From Winogradskyella ouciana (GTDB lineage Bacteria; Bacteroidota; Bacteroidia; Flavobacteriales; Flavobacteriaceae): a DNA stretch of 64,000 bases. Where the stretch lies: NCBI RefSeq assembly GCF_009709615.1, contig NZ_WJYA01000005.1, positions 186,001 through 250,000 on the forward strand. Direction: 5' to 3'. Position 1 is the first letter of the stretch, and every line of letters starts with the position of its first letter. Position numbers and translations under genes: made by a program. Below, piece by piece: positions 52,858-62,817 of this stretch. The notes under the pieces are model-generated. The model saw only the letters and a list, made by a program, of their open reading frames with translations. It searched no databases and was not told where the DNA came from.

Positions 52858-54411
52858 CTACAAATCAAACTTAATGCCTTGCGCTAATGGCAACTCATCT
52901 GAATAGTTTACAGTATTTGTCTGTCTTCTCATATACACTTTCCAAGCATCAGATCCAGACTCACGTCCTCCACCTGTTTCTTTCTCACCACCAAAAGCTC
53001 CTCCAATTTCAGCTCCTGAAGTTCCTATGTTTACATTTGCAATTCCACAATCAGAACCAGCGTAAGACAAGAATTTTTCTGCTTCTTTCATTTCGTTTGT
53101 CATAATAGCTGAAGATAACCCTTGAGCAACACCGTTTTGTTTTGCAATGGCATTTTCAACATCACCAGAATATTTCATTAGGTATAAAACTGGTGCAAAT
53201 GTTTCGTGCTGTACAATTTCAAAATCATTTTCAGCTTCAATAATTGCTGGTTTTACATAGCAACCACTTTCATAACCTTCACCTTCTAATATACCACCCT
53301 CAACCAATACGTTACCGCCTTCAGCTTTTGCTTTTTCAATCGCAGTTAAATACGTGTCAACGGCATCTTTATCGATTAATGGTCCTATGTGGTTTTTCTC
53401 ATCAAGAGGATTTCCTATCGTTAATTGCTTATAAGCTCCAACGATGGCATCTTTAACTTTATCGTAAACTGATTCGTGAATAATTAATCGTCTGGTTGAT
53501 GTGCAACGTTGTCCACAAGTTCCAACAGCACCAAAAACAGCACCAGGAACCACCACTTTTAAATCAGCAGTTGGTGTGATGATGATGGCGTTATTTCCTC
53601 CTAATTCCAACAACGATTTTCCAAAACGTTCAGCAACAGTCTTACCAACAATGCGTCCCATTCTAGTAGACCCAGTAGCTGAAACTAAAGGAATTCTAGA
53701 ATCCGTGGTCATAAATTCACCTACTTTATAATCTCCATTGATAATGCAAGAAATACCTTCTGGCATATTGTTATCTTTTAAAACTTCAGCAATAATATTT
53801 TGACAAGCTACTGCGCATAATGGAGTTTTTTCAGAAGCTTTCCACACGCAAACATCACCACAAACCCATGCTAATGCCGTATTCCATGCCCAAACAGCCA
53901 CAGGAAAATTAAATGCCGATATAATACCAACAACACCAAGTGGGTGCCATTGCTCACGCATAACGTGCCCTGGACGTTCAGACGGAATTGTTTGTCCGTT
54001 TAATTGTCTTGATAATCCAACAGCAAAATCACAGATATCTATCATTTCCTGAACTTCACCATAACCTTCTTGCAAAGATTTTCCCATTTCATAAGACACT
54101 AACTTGCCTAATGGTTCTTTCAACGCTCTTAATTTATTTCCAAACTGACGTACAATTTCACCACGTTGCGGAGCCGGTACATCTCTCCAAGTTAGAAATG
54201 CTTTAGTAGCAACATTCATCACCTTGTCATAGTCTTCTCTAGTTGTTGACTTTACTTTTCCAATTAATTGACCATCAACAGGCGAATAAGATTCAATAAT
54301 TTCTCCGTTAGAAAAATTATTAGACCCTGTTGAAGATCCTTCATTTATATCTTTTACACCCAATTGTTGAAGTGCTTCTTTTATTCCGAAATCGGTAGCT
54401 ACTGCTTCCAT
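52858..54411 (-). CDS. ALDH7-family aldehyde dehydrogenase (piperideine-6-carboxylate / aminoadipate semialdehyde type)
   Basis: 517 aa. NAD(P)-dependent dehydrogenase. Catalytic Glu269 (LLELGGN) and Cys303 (GQRCTSTRR) with SAFNFPVAVWAWNTALAW and GSTRMGRIVGKTV upstream. ALDH7 (antiquitin-like) traits include GTCGQRCTSTRRLIIHE and GGAFGGEKETGGGRESGSDAW. Family knowledge: oxidises alpha-aminoadipate semialdehyde (in equilibrium with L-piperideine-6-carboxylate) to alpha-aminoadipate in lysine breakdown. No lysine-catabolic neighbour is present, so the physiological substrate is inferred. Confidence 0.92.
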   Translation of the reverse strand: MEAVATDFGIKEALQQLGVKDINEGSSTGSNNFSNGEIIESYSPVDGQLIGKVKSTTREDYDKVMNVATKAFLTWRDVPAPQRGEIVRQFGNKLRALKEPLGKLVSYEMGKSLQEGYGEVQEMIDICDFAVGLSRQLNGQTIPSERPGHVMREQWHPLGVVGIISAFNFPVAVWAWNTALAWVCGDVCVWKASEKTPLCAVACQNIIAEVLKDNNMPEGISCIINGDYKVGEFMTTDSRIPLVSATGSTRMGRIVGKTVAERFGKSLLELGGNNAIIITPTADLKVVVPGAVFGAVGTCGQRCTSTRRLIIHESVYDKVKDAIVGAYKQLTIGNPLDEKNHIGPLIDKDAVDTYLTAIEKAKAEGGNVLVEGGILEGEGYESGCYVKPAIIEAENDFEIVQHETFAPVLYLMKYSGDVENAIAKQNGVAQGLSSAIMTNEMKEAEKFLSYAGSDCGIANVNIGTSGAEIGGAFGGEKETGGGRESGSDAWKVYMRRQTNTVNYSDELPLAQGIKFDL

Positions 54412-54533
54412 ATATGTTTAAATTTTATGAATTATTAAATTTTGACGCGAAGTTACTAATAATTTGTTAGTTAGTCGAAGCTCAACTCTCTTAAAATATG
54501 TAACTTTAGAGCGCTTATAAATCATATTGAATC

Positions 54534-55601
54534 ATGAAGAAACTTATTCCTTTTATCCTCGTATTATTTCTTTGCTTTGCTTGTAAAAATGAAAAATCAT
54601 CCATTGAGACTGCGCAAGCAGAAACAACCAACGAAATGAACTCTGAAAAACCAGAGTTCGCCATCATTATCCATGGAGGAGCTGGTACAATTTTAAAAAA
54701 GAACATGACACCTGAAAAAGAAGCCGCCTATAAAGCTAAGCTTGAAGAAGCCATTAGAGTCGGTTACGACGTGCTGAAAAACGGAGGAACCAGCTTAGAT
54801 GCAGTTACCAAAACCATCAATGTAATGGAAGATTCACCACTTTTTAATGCGGGCAAAGGTGCAGTGTTCACCAATGCAGAAACCAATGAACTCGATGCGT
54901 CTATTATGGATGGAAAAACCTTAAACGCTGGAGCTTCGGCTGGCACAACAACCGTTAGAAACCCCATTGATTTAGCCAGAGCTGTTATGGATAATTCAGA
55001 ACACGTGATGCTTTCTGGTAAAGGTGCAGAAATCTTTGCTGAGGAACAAGGCTTAGCCATTGTAGAACCCTCTTATTTCTTTACTGAAAATAGATTTCAA
55101 TCCTTACAACGCATTAAGGACAGAGAAAAAACAGAATTAGACCATGATGCTAAAACGGCATTTTACGATCCAACCATTAAAGATTCAAAATTCGGGACGG
55201 TTGGTTGTGCAGCATTAGATAAAAATGGAAATCTCGCCGCAGGAACTTCAACAGGAGGTATGACCAACAAACGTTATGGTAGAATTGGTGATGCTCCGAT
55301 TATTGGTTCTGGTACATACGCTAACAACGAAACTTGTGCTGTATCGAGTACAGGTTGGGGTGAATATTTTATAAGAGCACAAGTGGCGCATGATATTTCG
55401 GCACTCATGGATTACAAAGGGTTAAGCCTCAAAGAGGCTGCAAAAATTGTATTGGACAAAGTTGAAGATTTAGGTGGTGATGGAGGTATTGTTGCTGTAG
55501 ATAAAAATGGTAATATGGTGGCTGAGTTTAATACCGCTGGTATGTATAGAGCAACCCTGAATGACAAGGGTGAGTTGGAAATTGGAATTTATGAGAAATA
55601 A
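54534..55601 (+). CDS. Isoaspartyl peptidase / L-asparaginase (Ntn hydrolase), lipoprotein
   Basis: 355 aa. Lipoprotein signal ending CFAC (Cys17). The family core IIHGGAGTI, NAGKGAVFTNAETNELDASIMDG, and the autoproteolytic site FGTVG with nucleophile Thr222, then STGGMTNKRYGRIGDAPIIGSG. Cleavage before Thr222 yields alpha and beta subunits; the enzyme removes isoaspartyl residues or hydrolyses asparagine. Location on the periplasmic or outer face of the envelope is inferred from the lipobox. Confidence 0.93.
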   Translation: MKKLIPFILVLFLCFACKNEKSSIETAQAETTNEMNSEKPEFAIIIHGGAGTILKKNMTPEKEAAYKAKLEEAIRVGYDVLKNGGTSLDAVTKTINVMEDSPLFNAGKGAVFTNAETNELDASIMDGKTLNAGASAGTTTVRNPIDLARAVMDNSEHVMLSGKGAEIFAEEQGLAIVEPSYFFTENRFQSLQRIKDREKTELDHDAKTAFYDPTIKDSKFGTVGCAALDKNGNLAAGTSTGGMTNKRYGRIGDAPIIGSGTYANNETCAVSSTGWGEYFIRAQVAHDISALMDYKGLSLKEAAKIVLDKVEDLGGDGGIVAVDKNGNMVAEFNTAGMYRATLNDKGELEIGIYEK

Positions 55602-55723
55602 TTTTTGTGAACACTTTAACATTCGACTAAAGTCTAAACGTTTAAAAACTGGCGTAAATATTTAACAAGAAAGCACCTACTCTCTCTTTTTTAAGTCGAA
55701 GTTTTACCTTTAAATTCATCATC

Positions 55724-58700
55724 ATGCACATCAAAAAGCATCTTGTCCTCCTATGCCTTTTCTCAATCATTTTTTCCTGTAAAAAGAAACCTGTTGAAAC
55801 CGATAATATTTTTAAATACAGAGATTATATCAGTTATACAACTTCTGGACGTGTATCTGTTGAAGAGCCAATTAAGATTAATCTTGCACAAAAAGTAGAG
55901 ACTTGGGAGGCAGAGCAAGAGCTAGATGACAAACTGGTAAAGATCCATCCTTATGTGCAAGGAACTTTAAAGCCCCTCAATAAACACACCCTTTTATTTA
56001 CACCAGACGAACCATTAGAGCCAAATACAGAATATACGGTCACCGTTAAGCTAGATGATATTTACACCAACATTCCCAAAGATTTTGAGTATTACACCTT
56101 TCAGTTTAAAACCATAAAACCTAGCTTCAACATTATCACCAACAACCTACAATCCTATAGCAAAGAATGGCAATATGTATCAGGTGTGTTGCAGTCCGCA
56201 GATGTTATTTCACTTAATGATGCCAAAAAACTGGTATCGGCTTCACAAAACAAAAATGACCTAAATATTGTTTGGTTAGAAAATAACGAACGTTCAAAAT
56301 ATTTCGAATTCAAAATAGACAGCATTCAACGCTATATTGAAGATAGTAAGGTTGATGTGTCTTGGAATGGCAAAGCCATAAAAGCAGATAATAAAGGTAA
56401 AAACTCTATCGACATTCCAGGAAAGAACAATTTTACTATTGTAGAAACCAATGTGATTCAAAATCCAGAGCAGTATTTATCCATCAATTTTTCAGACCCA
56501 CTAAAAAAGCAGCAGAACTTTGCAGGCTTAGTCACCATTCAGAATGTGAAAAATCCAAAGTATATTGTTGATGGCAACGTCTTAAAAGTTTATCCAGACA
56601 ACAAATTAGTTGGAGATATAAAAGTTGATGTCTTCACAGGAATCAAAAACACAGATGGTTTCAAACTCAAAAATGCATTTACCCAAACCCTAACATTTGA
56701 AGAATTAACACCACAAGTACGGTTGATAAGTAATGGTTCTATTTTGCCAAATTCAAAAGATTTAAAATTCAATTTTGAAGCGGTTAACTTGAGTAAAGTC
56801 GATGTAAGAATCATTAAAATCTATGAAGATAACGTATTGCAATTTCTGCAAGAAAACAACATCAATAGTAACAATGAATATCACATAAAACATGTTGGCC
56901 GTCGGATTGCAAAAGAAACCATCACCTTAATTCAAAATGAGTCCCAAAATACAGGCAAATGGAAAGCTTACAGCATTGATTTATCTAAATATTTAACTGC
57001 AGATCCTGGTGCTATTTATAGAGTAGAATTGAGTTTTAAGCACGATTATTCGCTATACGATTGCACGTCTAATTCCGAAACGACTGAAGTAGAAGAAGAC
57101 GATTATTACGATGACTATTATGATGATTACTACGAAGAGGATTTTTATGCTGCCAATGATATCAGTGAAGAAGAGCAAGAATTAAGGGAAGAGCGTTATT
57201 GGGATAATTTAACCTATAGCTACAGAAATAATAATTACAGATATCGCGACAGGGACAATCCATGTACCGAATCCTATTTTAACTATGGTAACAGAACGGT
57301 TGCTGCAAACCTAATCGGTTCAGATCTTGGTGTGATTGCAAAGCAAGGTAATAACAACACTTACTTTTTTGCTGTGACCAACATCTTGTCTACCAATCCA
57401 GAGTCAGGCGCTAAAGTCACCTTGTACAATTACCAGCAACAAGAGTTAGCAAAAGGCATCACAAGTGGTGACGGAATTTTAGAAATTGATGCGAAAAAAC
57501 GTGCGGCTTTTGCTATTGTTTCAAAAGGAAAAAATGTGAGCTATGTAAAACTGTTGGACGGTAATTCGTTATCTCTAAGTAAGTTCGATGTGTCTGGTAG
57601 CAGATTGCAACGAGGCCTAAAAGGCTATATCTATGGAGAACGTGGAGTTTGGCGACCAGGTGATAGTTTGTTTTTAACTTTTGTGCTGAATGACAAAGCC
57701 AATGAACTACCAAAACGCCATCCTGTAAAACTCGAAATCACAGACCCAGTTGGGAAGCTCGTTTACAGAAAGGTTTCTGTGGATAACATCAACAACTTCT
57801 ATGATTTTAAAGTACCCACCTCATCGGATTACAAAACCGGAAATTACAATGCAAAAGTTTCTGTTGGTGGTGCTAATTTCACGAAAAATTTAAAAATTGA
57901 AACGGTAAAACCGAATCGTCTAAAAATTAAAATTGATTTTGAAGATGATGTGCTGACTAACAACAAACCATTACAAGGCGACCTTAATGTGGCTTGGTTA
58001 CATGGTGCACCAGCAAAGAACCTAAAAGCTGAAATAAAAGCAAAATTCACAACCACAAATACAAGCTTTAAAGGGTACAAAAACTATATTTTCAATGACC
58101 CTACAAAACGATTCAACACCGAAGAAACCAATGTTTTTGAAGGTTATTTAGACGCGAACGGAAATGCGAAAGTAGATGCAAAGCTTAATATTGGCAAAAA
58201 TGCACCAGGCATGTTAACCGCTCAATTTTTGGTAAGAGCTTTTGAGAATGGTGGTGATTTTTCACTCGACGCATTCACAATGCCTTACGCACCTTACGAG
58301 AGTTTTGTTGGTTTGCGTTCACCAGAAGGGAGTCGTTATGGTTCTTATTTTACAAATGAAAACCACACTTTTGATATCGCAACGGTTACAGCTGAAGGCA
58401 AACCCATTCAACGAAAAAAACTAGAAGTCAAAGTTTATAAAATTGAATGGCGATGGTGGTGGAATTCGTCTTACGATAACCTATCAAGTTACGTATCTAG
58501 CAATTACCACAGACCTGTTCAGCAATATGAAATCGATACAGATACCAATGGAAAAGCTAGTTTTAAAGTCAACATTCCAGAAAACGACAGAGGTCGTTAT
58601 TTAATCAGAGTGGTTGATCCTGTGAGTGGACACGCTACTGGTCGTACGGCTTATTTCTATAAAAACTGGTGGTCCAACTCGCCAGCGGGAGATAAGGAAG

Positions 58701-61312
58701 CCGCTAAAATGTTGGTCTTCTCAACCGATAAAGACAACTACAATGTTGGTGACACTGCAAAATTAACGTTCCCATCTGGTAGTGAAGGTAGAGCACTCGT
58801 TAGCATTGAAAATGGTACTGAAGTGTTGCAACACCAATGGATAAAAACAAGCCCAGGTGAAACCACAGTCGATATTCCTGTCACGGCCGAAATGGCACCA
58901 AACGTGTTCATCAATATTTCATTGTTGCAGCCACACGCTATCACGTCCAACGATTTACCGATTCGTTTGTATGGCGTCATTCCTATGATGGTAGAAAATC
59001 CTGCAACGAAGTTAGAACCACAAATCAATATGCCAGATGCTATTAAACCAGAACAATCCTATGAAATAAAAGTATCTGAAAAGAACAACAAACCAATGAC
59101 CTATACCATTGCTGTTGTGGAAGAAGGTTTATTGGATTTAACCCGATTTAAAACACCAAACGCTTGGAATAGTTTCTACGCTCGTGAAGCTTTAGGCGTA
59201 AAAACCTGGGATATTTTCGATGATGTTATTGGAGCCTACTCTGGCAGTATAGACCAAGTCTTCGCCATTGGTGGAGATGGTGCTGCCGCTAAAGGCAAAA
59301 ACAAAAAAGCGAATCGGTTTAAACCCGTTGTGACATATCTAGGGCCATTTTTGTTGAAGGAAGGGCAAACAAAAACTCATCAGCTTAAAATGCCAAACTA
59401 TGTTGGAGCTGTTAGAGCTATGGTTGTCGCTGGCAATAACAATAAAGAAGCTTATGGTAGTGCTGAAAAATCAGTACAGGTTAAAAAACCACTCATGGTT
59501 TTGGCAACCTTACCTCGTAAGTTGAGTCCAGGCGAAAAAGTAACACTTCCTGTAACCGTTTTCGCTATGGAAAATAAGGTTAAGAATGTCAATCTATCAT
59601 TAAAACTCAGTGACGGAATCACCGTAAAAGGCAATAAAACTCAATCACTACAATTCAGCAAACCGGATGAAAAAATGGTCTATTTTGAATTGGATGTTAC
59701 CAAAGCAAAAGGCATCAATACCATTGAAGTTGTTGCAACAGGAAATGGCGAAAAATCAACCTACAAAGTAGAGATTGATGTTGAAAATCCGAACCCAATG
59801 ACCTATCGTGTTATTGATAACGAACTACAAGCCAATGCAAAAGAAACCGTTAGCTTTAACACCTTTGGAGAGCCTGGAACAAATTCAGCAACGGTAGAGT
59901 TTTCAACCTTACCACCAATGGATTTTTCGAGACGTATGGCTTACCTTATTCGTTATCCTCATGGTTGCGTAGAACAAACCACATCTGGTGTATTTCCACA
60001 ATTGTTCTTGGCAGAGGTTTTCGATCTAACGGATAAAAAGAAAAAAGAAGTACAACGTAATATTGAAAATGGGATTAGAAGATTAGGAGGTTTTCAAAAT
60101 GCTGATGGCGGATTGGGTTATTGGATGGGAGAAAATACAGCCAATGATTGGGGAACAAGTTACGCTGGACATTTTATGATAGAAGCCGAGAAAAAAGGAT
60201 TCGTTTTACCACTAACATTCAAAAGTAATTGGATTGCTTATCAAAGACAAGCAGCTCGTAATTGGAGACCGAGTTACCGCGTGTATCATAGCGACTTAGC
60301 GCAAGCGTATCGACTCTATACCTTGGCCTTAGCTGGTAGTCCGGATTTGGCAAGTATGAACCGATTGAGAGAGTTTGATGAAATATCAAATGATGCTAAA
60401 TGGAGATTGGCTGCGGCTTATGCATTGGCTGGTCAAAAGGAAGCCAGTGAAGCGATTTCAAAAACGGCTAATATCGATTTTCAGCCACCACAATCCAACG
60501 CTTACACTTATGGCTCACTACATAGAAATAGAGCTATGGCATTAGAAACCATGTTATTGACCAATCATCCTGAAAAGGTAGAACTCGGAAAGAGCATTGC
60601 AAAATCATTATCTAGTGACCGTTGGATGAGTACACAAACCACAGCATATAGTTTATTGGCCATGGGAAAACTGATTATGCAAAATGGTGGTAAAGATTTA
60701 AAACTGACCTATAGCATCAATGGTAAAACAGAAACCATTGATACTAAAAATGGCATCGCACAGCGCAACATTCCTATAAAAGAAGAATCAAATCAAATTG
60801 CGATTACCAATGAGAGAGATAATCTGGTTTACGTAAGGATTCTCAATTCAGGAAAATTAAAACTCGGAGAAGAATTGGCTGAACAACGTGGATTGTCCAT
60901 TTCAACAGTCTATAAAGATTTACAAGGCAACAAGATTGATGTGACCAAGTTGCAACAAGGACAGGATTTTGTAGCAACGGTTAGCATTTCAAACTTAACC
61001 AGTAATAACGTAAATGATGTGGCATTGACCCAAATTTTCCCATCTGGCTGGGATATTGTGAATACAAGATTTACCGATTTTGGAGATACCACAGTAAGCC
61101 AAGCCAGATATACAGATATTAGAGATGATCGCGTTAACTTCTATTTTGACATGAATAGAAAAGGAAAGTATGGTACTAAAACATTCACTGTAATGTTGAA
61201 TGCATCATACTTAGGCACCTATTATTTACCTGGCGCACAAGCCGAAGCTATGTACGATAATGATGATTACTTGGTGAGGAATAAAGGGAAATGGGTTACA
61301 GTAGAGAAATAA
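55724..61312 (+). CDS. Bacterial alpha-2-macroglobulin lipoprotein with thioester
   Basis: 1862 aa. Lipoprotein signal with Cys19 (IIFSCKKK). A long series of macroglobulin beta-sandwich domains (e.g. GYIYGERGVWRPGDSLFLTFVLNDKA near residue 630, the bacterial A2M signature region), then the thioester motif CVEQ (Cys1415, Gln1418; HGCVEQTTSG) in a helical toroid (residues about 1410-1650) and a C-terminal receptor-like domain. An unusual Asp/Tyr/Glu-rich insertion is at about 448-480. It traps proteases that enter the periplasm. The usual partner penicillin-binding protein PbpC (1C) is not adjacent. Monocistronic by appearance. Confidence 0.94.
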   Translation: MHIKKHLVLLCLFSIIFSCKKKPVETDNIFKYRDYISYTTSGRVSVEEPIKINLAQKVETWEAEQELDDKLVKIHPYVQGTLKPLNKHTLLFTPDEPLEPNTEYTVTVKLDDIYTNIPKDFEYYTFQFKTIKPSFNIITNNLQSYSKEWQYVSGVLQSADVISLNDAKKLVSASQNKNDLNIVWLENNERSKYFEFKIDSIQRYIEDSKVDVSWNGKAIKADNKGKNSIDIPGKNNFTIVETNVIQNPEQYLSINFSDPLKKQQNFAGLVTIQNVKNPKYIVDGNVLKVYPDNKLVGDIKVDVFTGIKNTDGFKLKNAFTQTLTFEELTPQVRLISNGSILPNSKDLKFNFEAVNLSKVDVRIIKIYEDNVLQFLQENNINSNNEYHIKHVGRRIAKETITLIQNESQNTGKWKAYSIDLSKYLTADPGAIYRVELSFKHDYSLYDCTSNSETTEVEEDDYYDDYYDDYYEEDFYAANDISEEEQELREERYWDNLTYSYRNNNYRYRDRDNPCTESYFNYGNRTVAANLIGSDLGVIAKQGNNNTYFFAVTNILSTNPESGAKVTLYNYQQQELAKGITSGDGILEIDAKKRAAFAIVSKGKNVSYVKLLDGNSLSLSKFDVSGSRLQRGLKGYIYGERGVWRPGDSLFLTFVLNDKANELPKRHPVKLEITDPVGKLVYRKVSVDNINNFYDFKVPTSSDYKTGNYNAKVSVGGANFTKNLKIETVKPNRLKIKIDFEDDVLTNNKPLQGDLNVAWLHGAPAKNLKAEIKAKFTTTNTSFKGYKNYIFNDPTKRFNTEETNVFEGYLDANGNAKVDAKLNIGKNAPGMLTAQFLVRAFENGGDFSLDAFTMPYAPYESFVGLRSPEGSRYGSYFTNENHTFDIATVTAEGKPIQRKKLEVKVYKIEWRWWWNSSYDNLSSYVSSNYHRPVQQYEIDTDTNGKASFKVNIPENDRGRYLIRVVDPVSGHATGRTAYFYKNWWSNSPAGDKEAAKMLVFSTDKDNYNVGDTAKLTFPSGSEGRALVSIENGTEVLQHQWIKTSPGETTVDIPVTAEMAPNVFINISLLQPHAITSNDLPIRLYGVIPMMVENPATKLEPQINMPDAIKPEQSYEIKVSEKNNKPMTYTIAVVEEGLLDLTRFKTPNAWNSFYAREALGVKTWDIFDDVIGAYSGSIDQVFAIGGDGAAAKGKNKKANRFKPVVTYLGPFLLKEGQTKTHQLKMPNYVGAVRAMVVAGNNNKEAYGSAEKSVQVKKPLMVLATLPRKLSPGEKVTLPVTVFAMENKVKNVNLSLKLSDGITVKGNKTQSLQFSKPDEKMVYFELDVTKAKGINTIEVVATGNGEKSTYKVEIDVENPNPMTYRVIDNELQANAKETVSFNTFGEPGTNSATVEFSTLPPMDFSRRMAYLIRYPHGCVEQTTSGVFPQLFLAEVFDLTDKKKKEVQRNIENGIRRLGGFQNADGGLGYWMGENTANDWGTSYAGHFMIEAEKKGFVLPLTFKSNWIAYQRQAARNWRPSYRVYHSDLAQAYRLYTLALAGSPDLASMNRLREFDEISNDAKWRLAAAYALAGQKEASEAISKTANIDFQPPQSNAYTYGSLHRNRAMALETMLLTNHPEKVELGKSIAKSLSSDRWMSTQTTAYSLLAMGKLIMQNGGKDLKLTYSINGKTETIDTKNGIAQRNIPIKEESNQIAITNERDNLVYVRILNSGKLKLGEELAEQRGLSISTVYKDLQGNKIDVTKLQQGQDFVATVSISNLTSNNVNDVALTQIFPSGWDIVNTRFTDFGDTTVSQARYTDIRDDRVNFYFDMNRKGKYGTKTFTVMLNASYLGTYYLPGAQAEAMYDNDDYLVRNKGKWVTVEK

Positions 61313-61324
61313 CATAAAAGATAC

Positions 61325-61431
61325 TGTCATTGCGAGGAATGAGGAACGAATGATGTGGCAATCTCTCTGTAATGAGAACTAAAATTAAACAGATTGCTAC
61401 GGCTGACAATAAAGTCAGACTCGCAATGACA
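61325..61431. repeat. Dispersed palindromic repeat, GTCATTGCGA family
   Basis: It runs from TGTCATTGCGAGGAATGAGG to CTCGCAATGACA with inner GGCAATCT and AGATTGCTACG words. Third copy in the window, just after the macroglobulin gene. Confidence 0.8.
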
Positions 61432-61518
61432 CTAATAAACAAATTAAAACTTGTCGTCCGGAAGACAAGAATCCTAAACATAAACCGCTAAAATGTTTAA
61501 TCTTAAAAACAAGTAATT

Positions 61519-62379
61519 ATGAACTATTTAAAAATGATTTTAGCGATCGGATTCGTATTCAATCTAGCAGTACTAACTGCTCAACAACAAAAAGAAGCTT
61601 ATGTAGCAGCAGAAAGTGGTTTATCCCTAAGAGATCAACCAGATGTTAGCGGAAATATGCTAACAAAATTAGCCTATGGCGAAGCTATTGGTGTATTAGA
61701 AGAAACCGATAAAAATTTGGTGGTACTCGATGGAGGAGAGAAAATTAGCGGAAAATGGGTTAAGGTAGAAACCAGAAACCATATTGGTTATGTGTTCAAC
61801 GGGTATTTATCGCTAAATAAAATTGCCAGAACAATACGATTAAATCTTGATGACGTTAAGGTTGAAATCAAAAATCTAGCAACCAGTGATTACAAAAGCA
61901 CCCATGATTTAAAAGATGAGGATAAGGCAACAATCAACGTTGATGTTAGCGATTCACCAGAAGGGAAGAATATTGTTTTAGTTGATAACGACTATAAGCA
62001 AGTCAGTTTATTTCAACGTTACGAAAATAGTTTTTCTTTTATGAGTGCTGATGCTAATTGTAGCAGCAACGAATGGAAACAATTTGATACCGAATGGAAG
62101 CCGCTAAAACAATTAAAGTCTAACACTTTTGAAACCTCAACTTATACAGAAAAAGACTGGATTGACTTTATAGAAACTGCCACTAAGGACTTAAAAGATG
62201 AAGTCGTTGATAAATGTGGTGAAGATTGGTTGTCTTATGTTAAGACCATAGAGAATGTAAAAGATTTCCCTGTGAGTGTTTCTACAAACCGTGTTTTTAT
62301 TAAATTTATCTTGACGGATTTTGAAGATAATATCACAGAGAAAATAATAGAATTTGAGATACCTAAAGGTTCTAAGTAA
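61519..62379 (+). CDS. Secreted SH3-domain protein
   Basis: 286 aa. Signal peptide (residues 1-21, LAVLTAQ). A bacterial SH3 domain at about 27-95 (GLSLRDQPDVSGNMLTKLAYGE...KWVKVETRNHIGYVFNGYL). The C-terminal 180 residues have no known domain, with two cysteines (about 183 and 233) and a beta-rich end. May bind envelope components such as peptidoglycan; inference. Confidence 0.87.
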   Translation: MNYLKMILAIGFVFNLAVLTAQQQKEAYVAAESGLSLRDQPDVSGNMLTKLAYGEAIGVLEETDKNLVVLDGGEKISGKWVKVETRNHIGYVFNGYLSLNKIARTIRLNLDDVKVEIKNLATSDYKSTHDLKDEDKATINVDVSDSPEGKNIVLVDNDYKQVSLFQRYENSFSFMSADANCSSNEWKQFDTEWKPLKQLKSNTFETSTYTEKDWIDFIETATKDLKDEVVDKCGEDWLSYVKTIENVKDFPVSVSTNRVFIKFILTDFEDNITEKIIEFEIPKGSK

Positions 62380-62385
62380 AATAAT

Positions 62386-62460
62386 TGTCACCTTGAGCGC
62401 AATCGAAAGGTTTTGAAACTTATTAACTTCAAATAGGTTTCGACTGCGCTCAACCTGACA
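62386..62460. repeat. Inverted repeat, TTGAGCGCAGTCGAAA family
   Basis: Arms TGTCACCTTGAGCGCAATCG (62386-62405) and, in reverse complement, TGTCAGGTTGAGCGCAGTCG (62441-62460) give a stem of about 26 bp around a loop of about 20 nt between two forward genes. The same core occurs inside the CDS at 12228-12241. Confidence 0.8.
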
Positions 62461-62505
62461 AAAAATATTAATTTAAGAGACTCCCGTTTTCATGGGAAAT
62501 AAAAT

Positions 62506-62817
62506 ATGAAAAACTTCAAACCATACTACGCCGTAATTTTCACCTCAACACAAACAGAAGACACTAAAGGCTACACAAAAATGGCTGAAAAAATGGAAGC
62601 CTTGGCCAAACAACAAAAAGGTTATTTAGGAATAGAATCTGCTAAAAATAAAGTTGGAATAACGGTTAGCTATTGGGAGAGTCTAAAAGCCATAAAAAAT
62701 TGGAAAGCCAACACAGAACACTTATTTGCCCAACAAAAAGGGCGCGAACAATGGTATAATTGGTATAATGTGAGAATTTGTAAAGTTGAACGTGAGTATG
62801 AATTTAAACTAGACTAA
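62506..62817 (+). CDS. Antibiotic biosynthesis monooxygenase (ABM) fold protein
   Basis: 103 aa. Pattern YYAVIFTSTQTEDTKGYTKMAEKMEALAKQQKGYLGIESA then VSYWESLKAIKNWKANTEH and the final RICKVEREYEF fits the ABM dimeric alpha-beta barrel. Such proteins act as heme-degrading or quinone-modifying oxygenases or as simple binding proteins; here the substrate is not visible. Its stop overlaps the converging repeat-protein gene by three bases. Confidence 0.88.
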   Translation: MKNFKPYYAVIFTSTQTEDTKGYTKMAEKMEALAKQQKGYLGIESAKNKVGITVSYWESLKAIKNWKANTEHLFAQQKGREQWYNWYNVRICKVEREYEFKLD

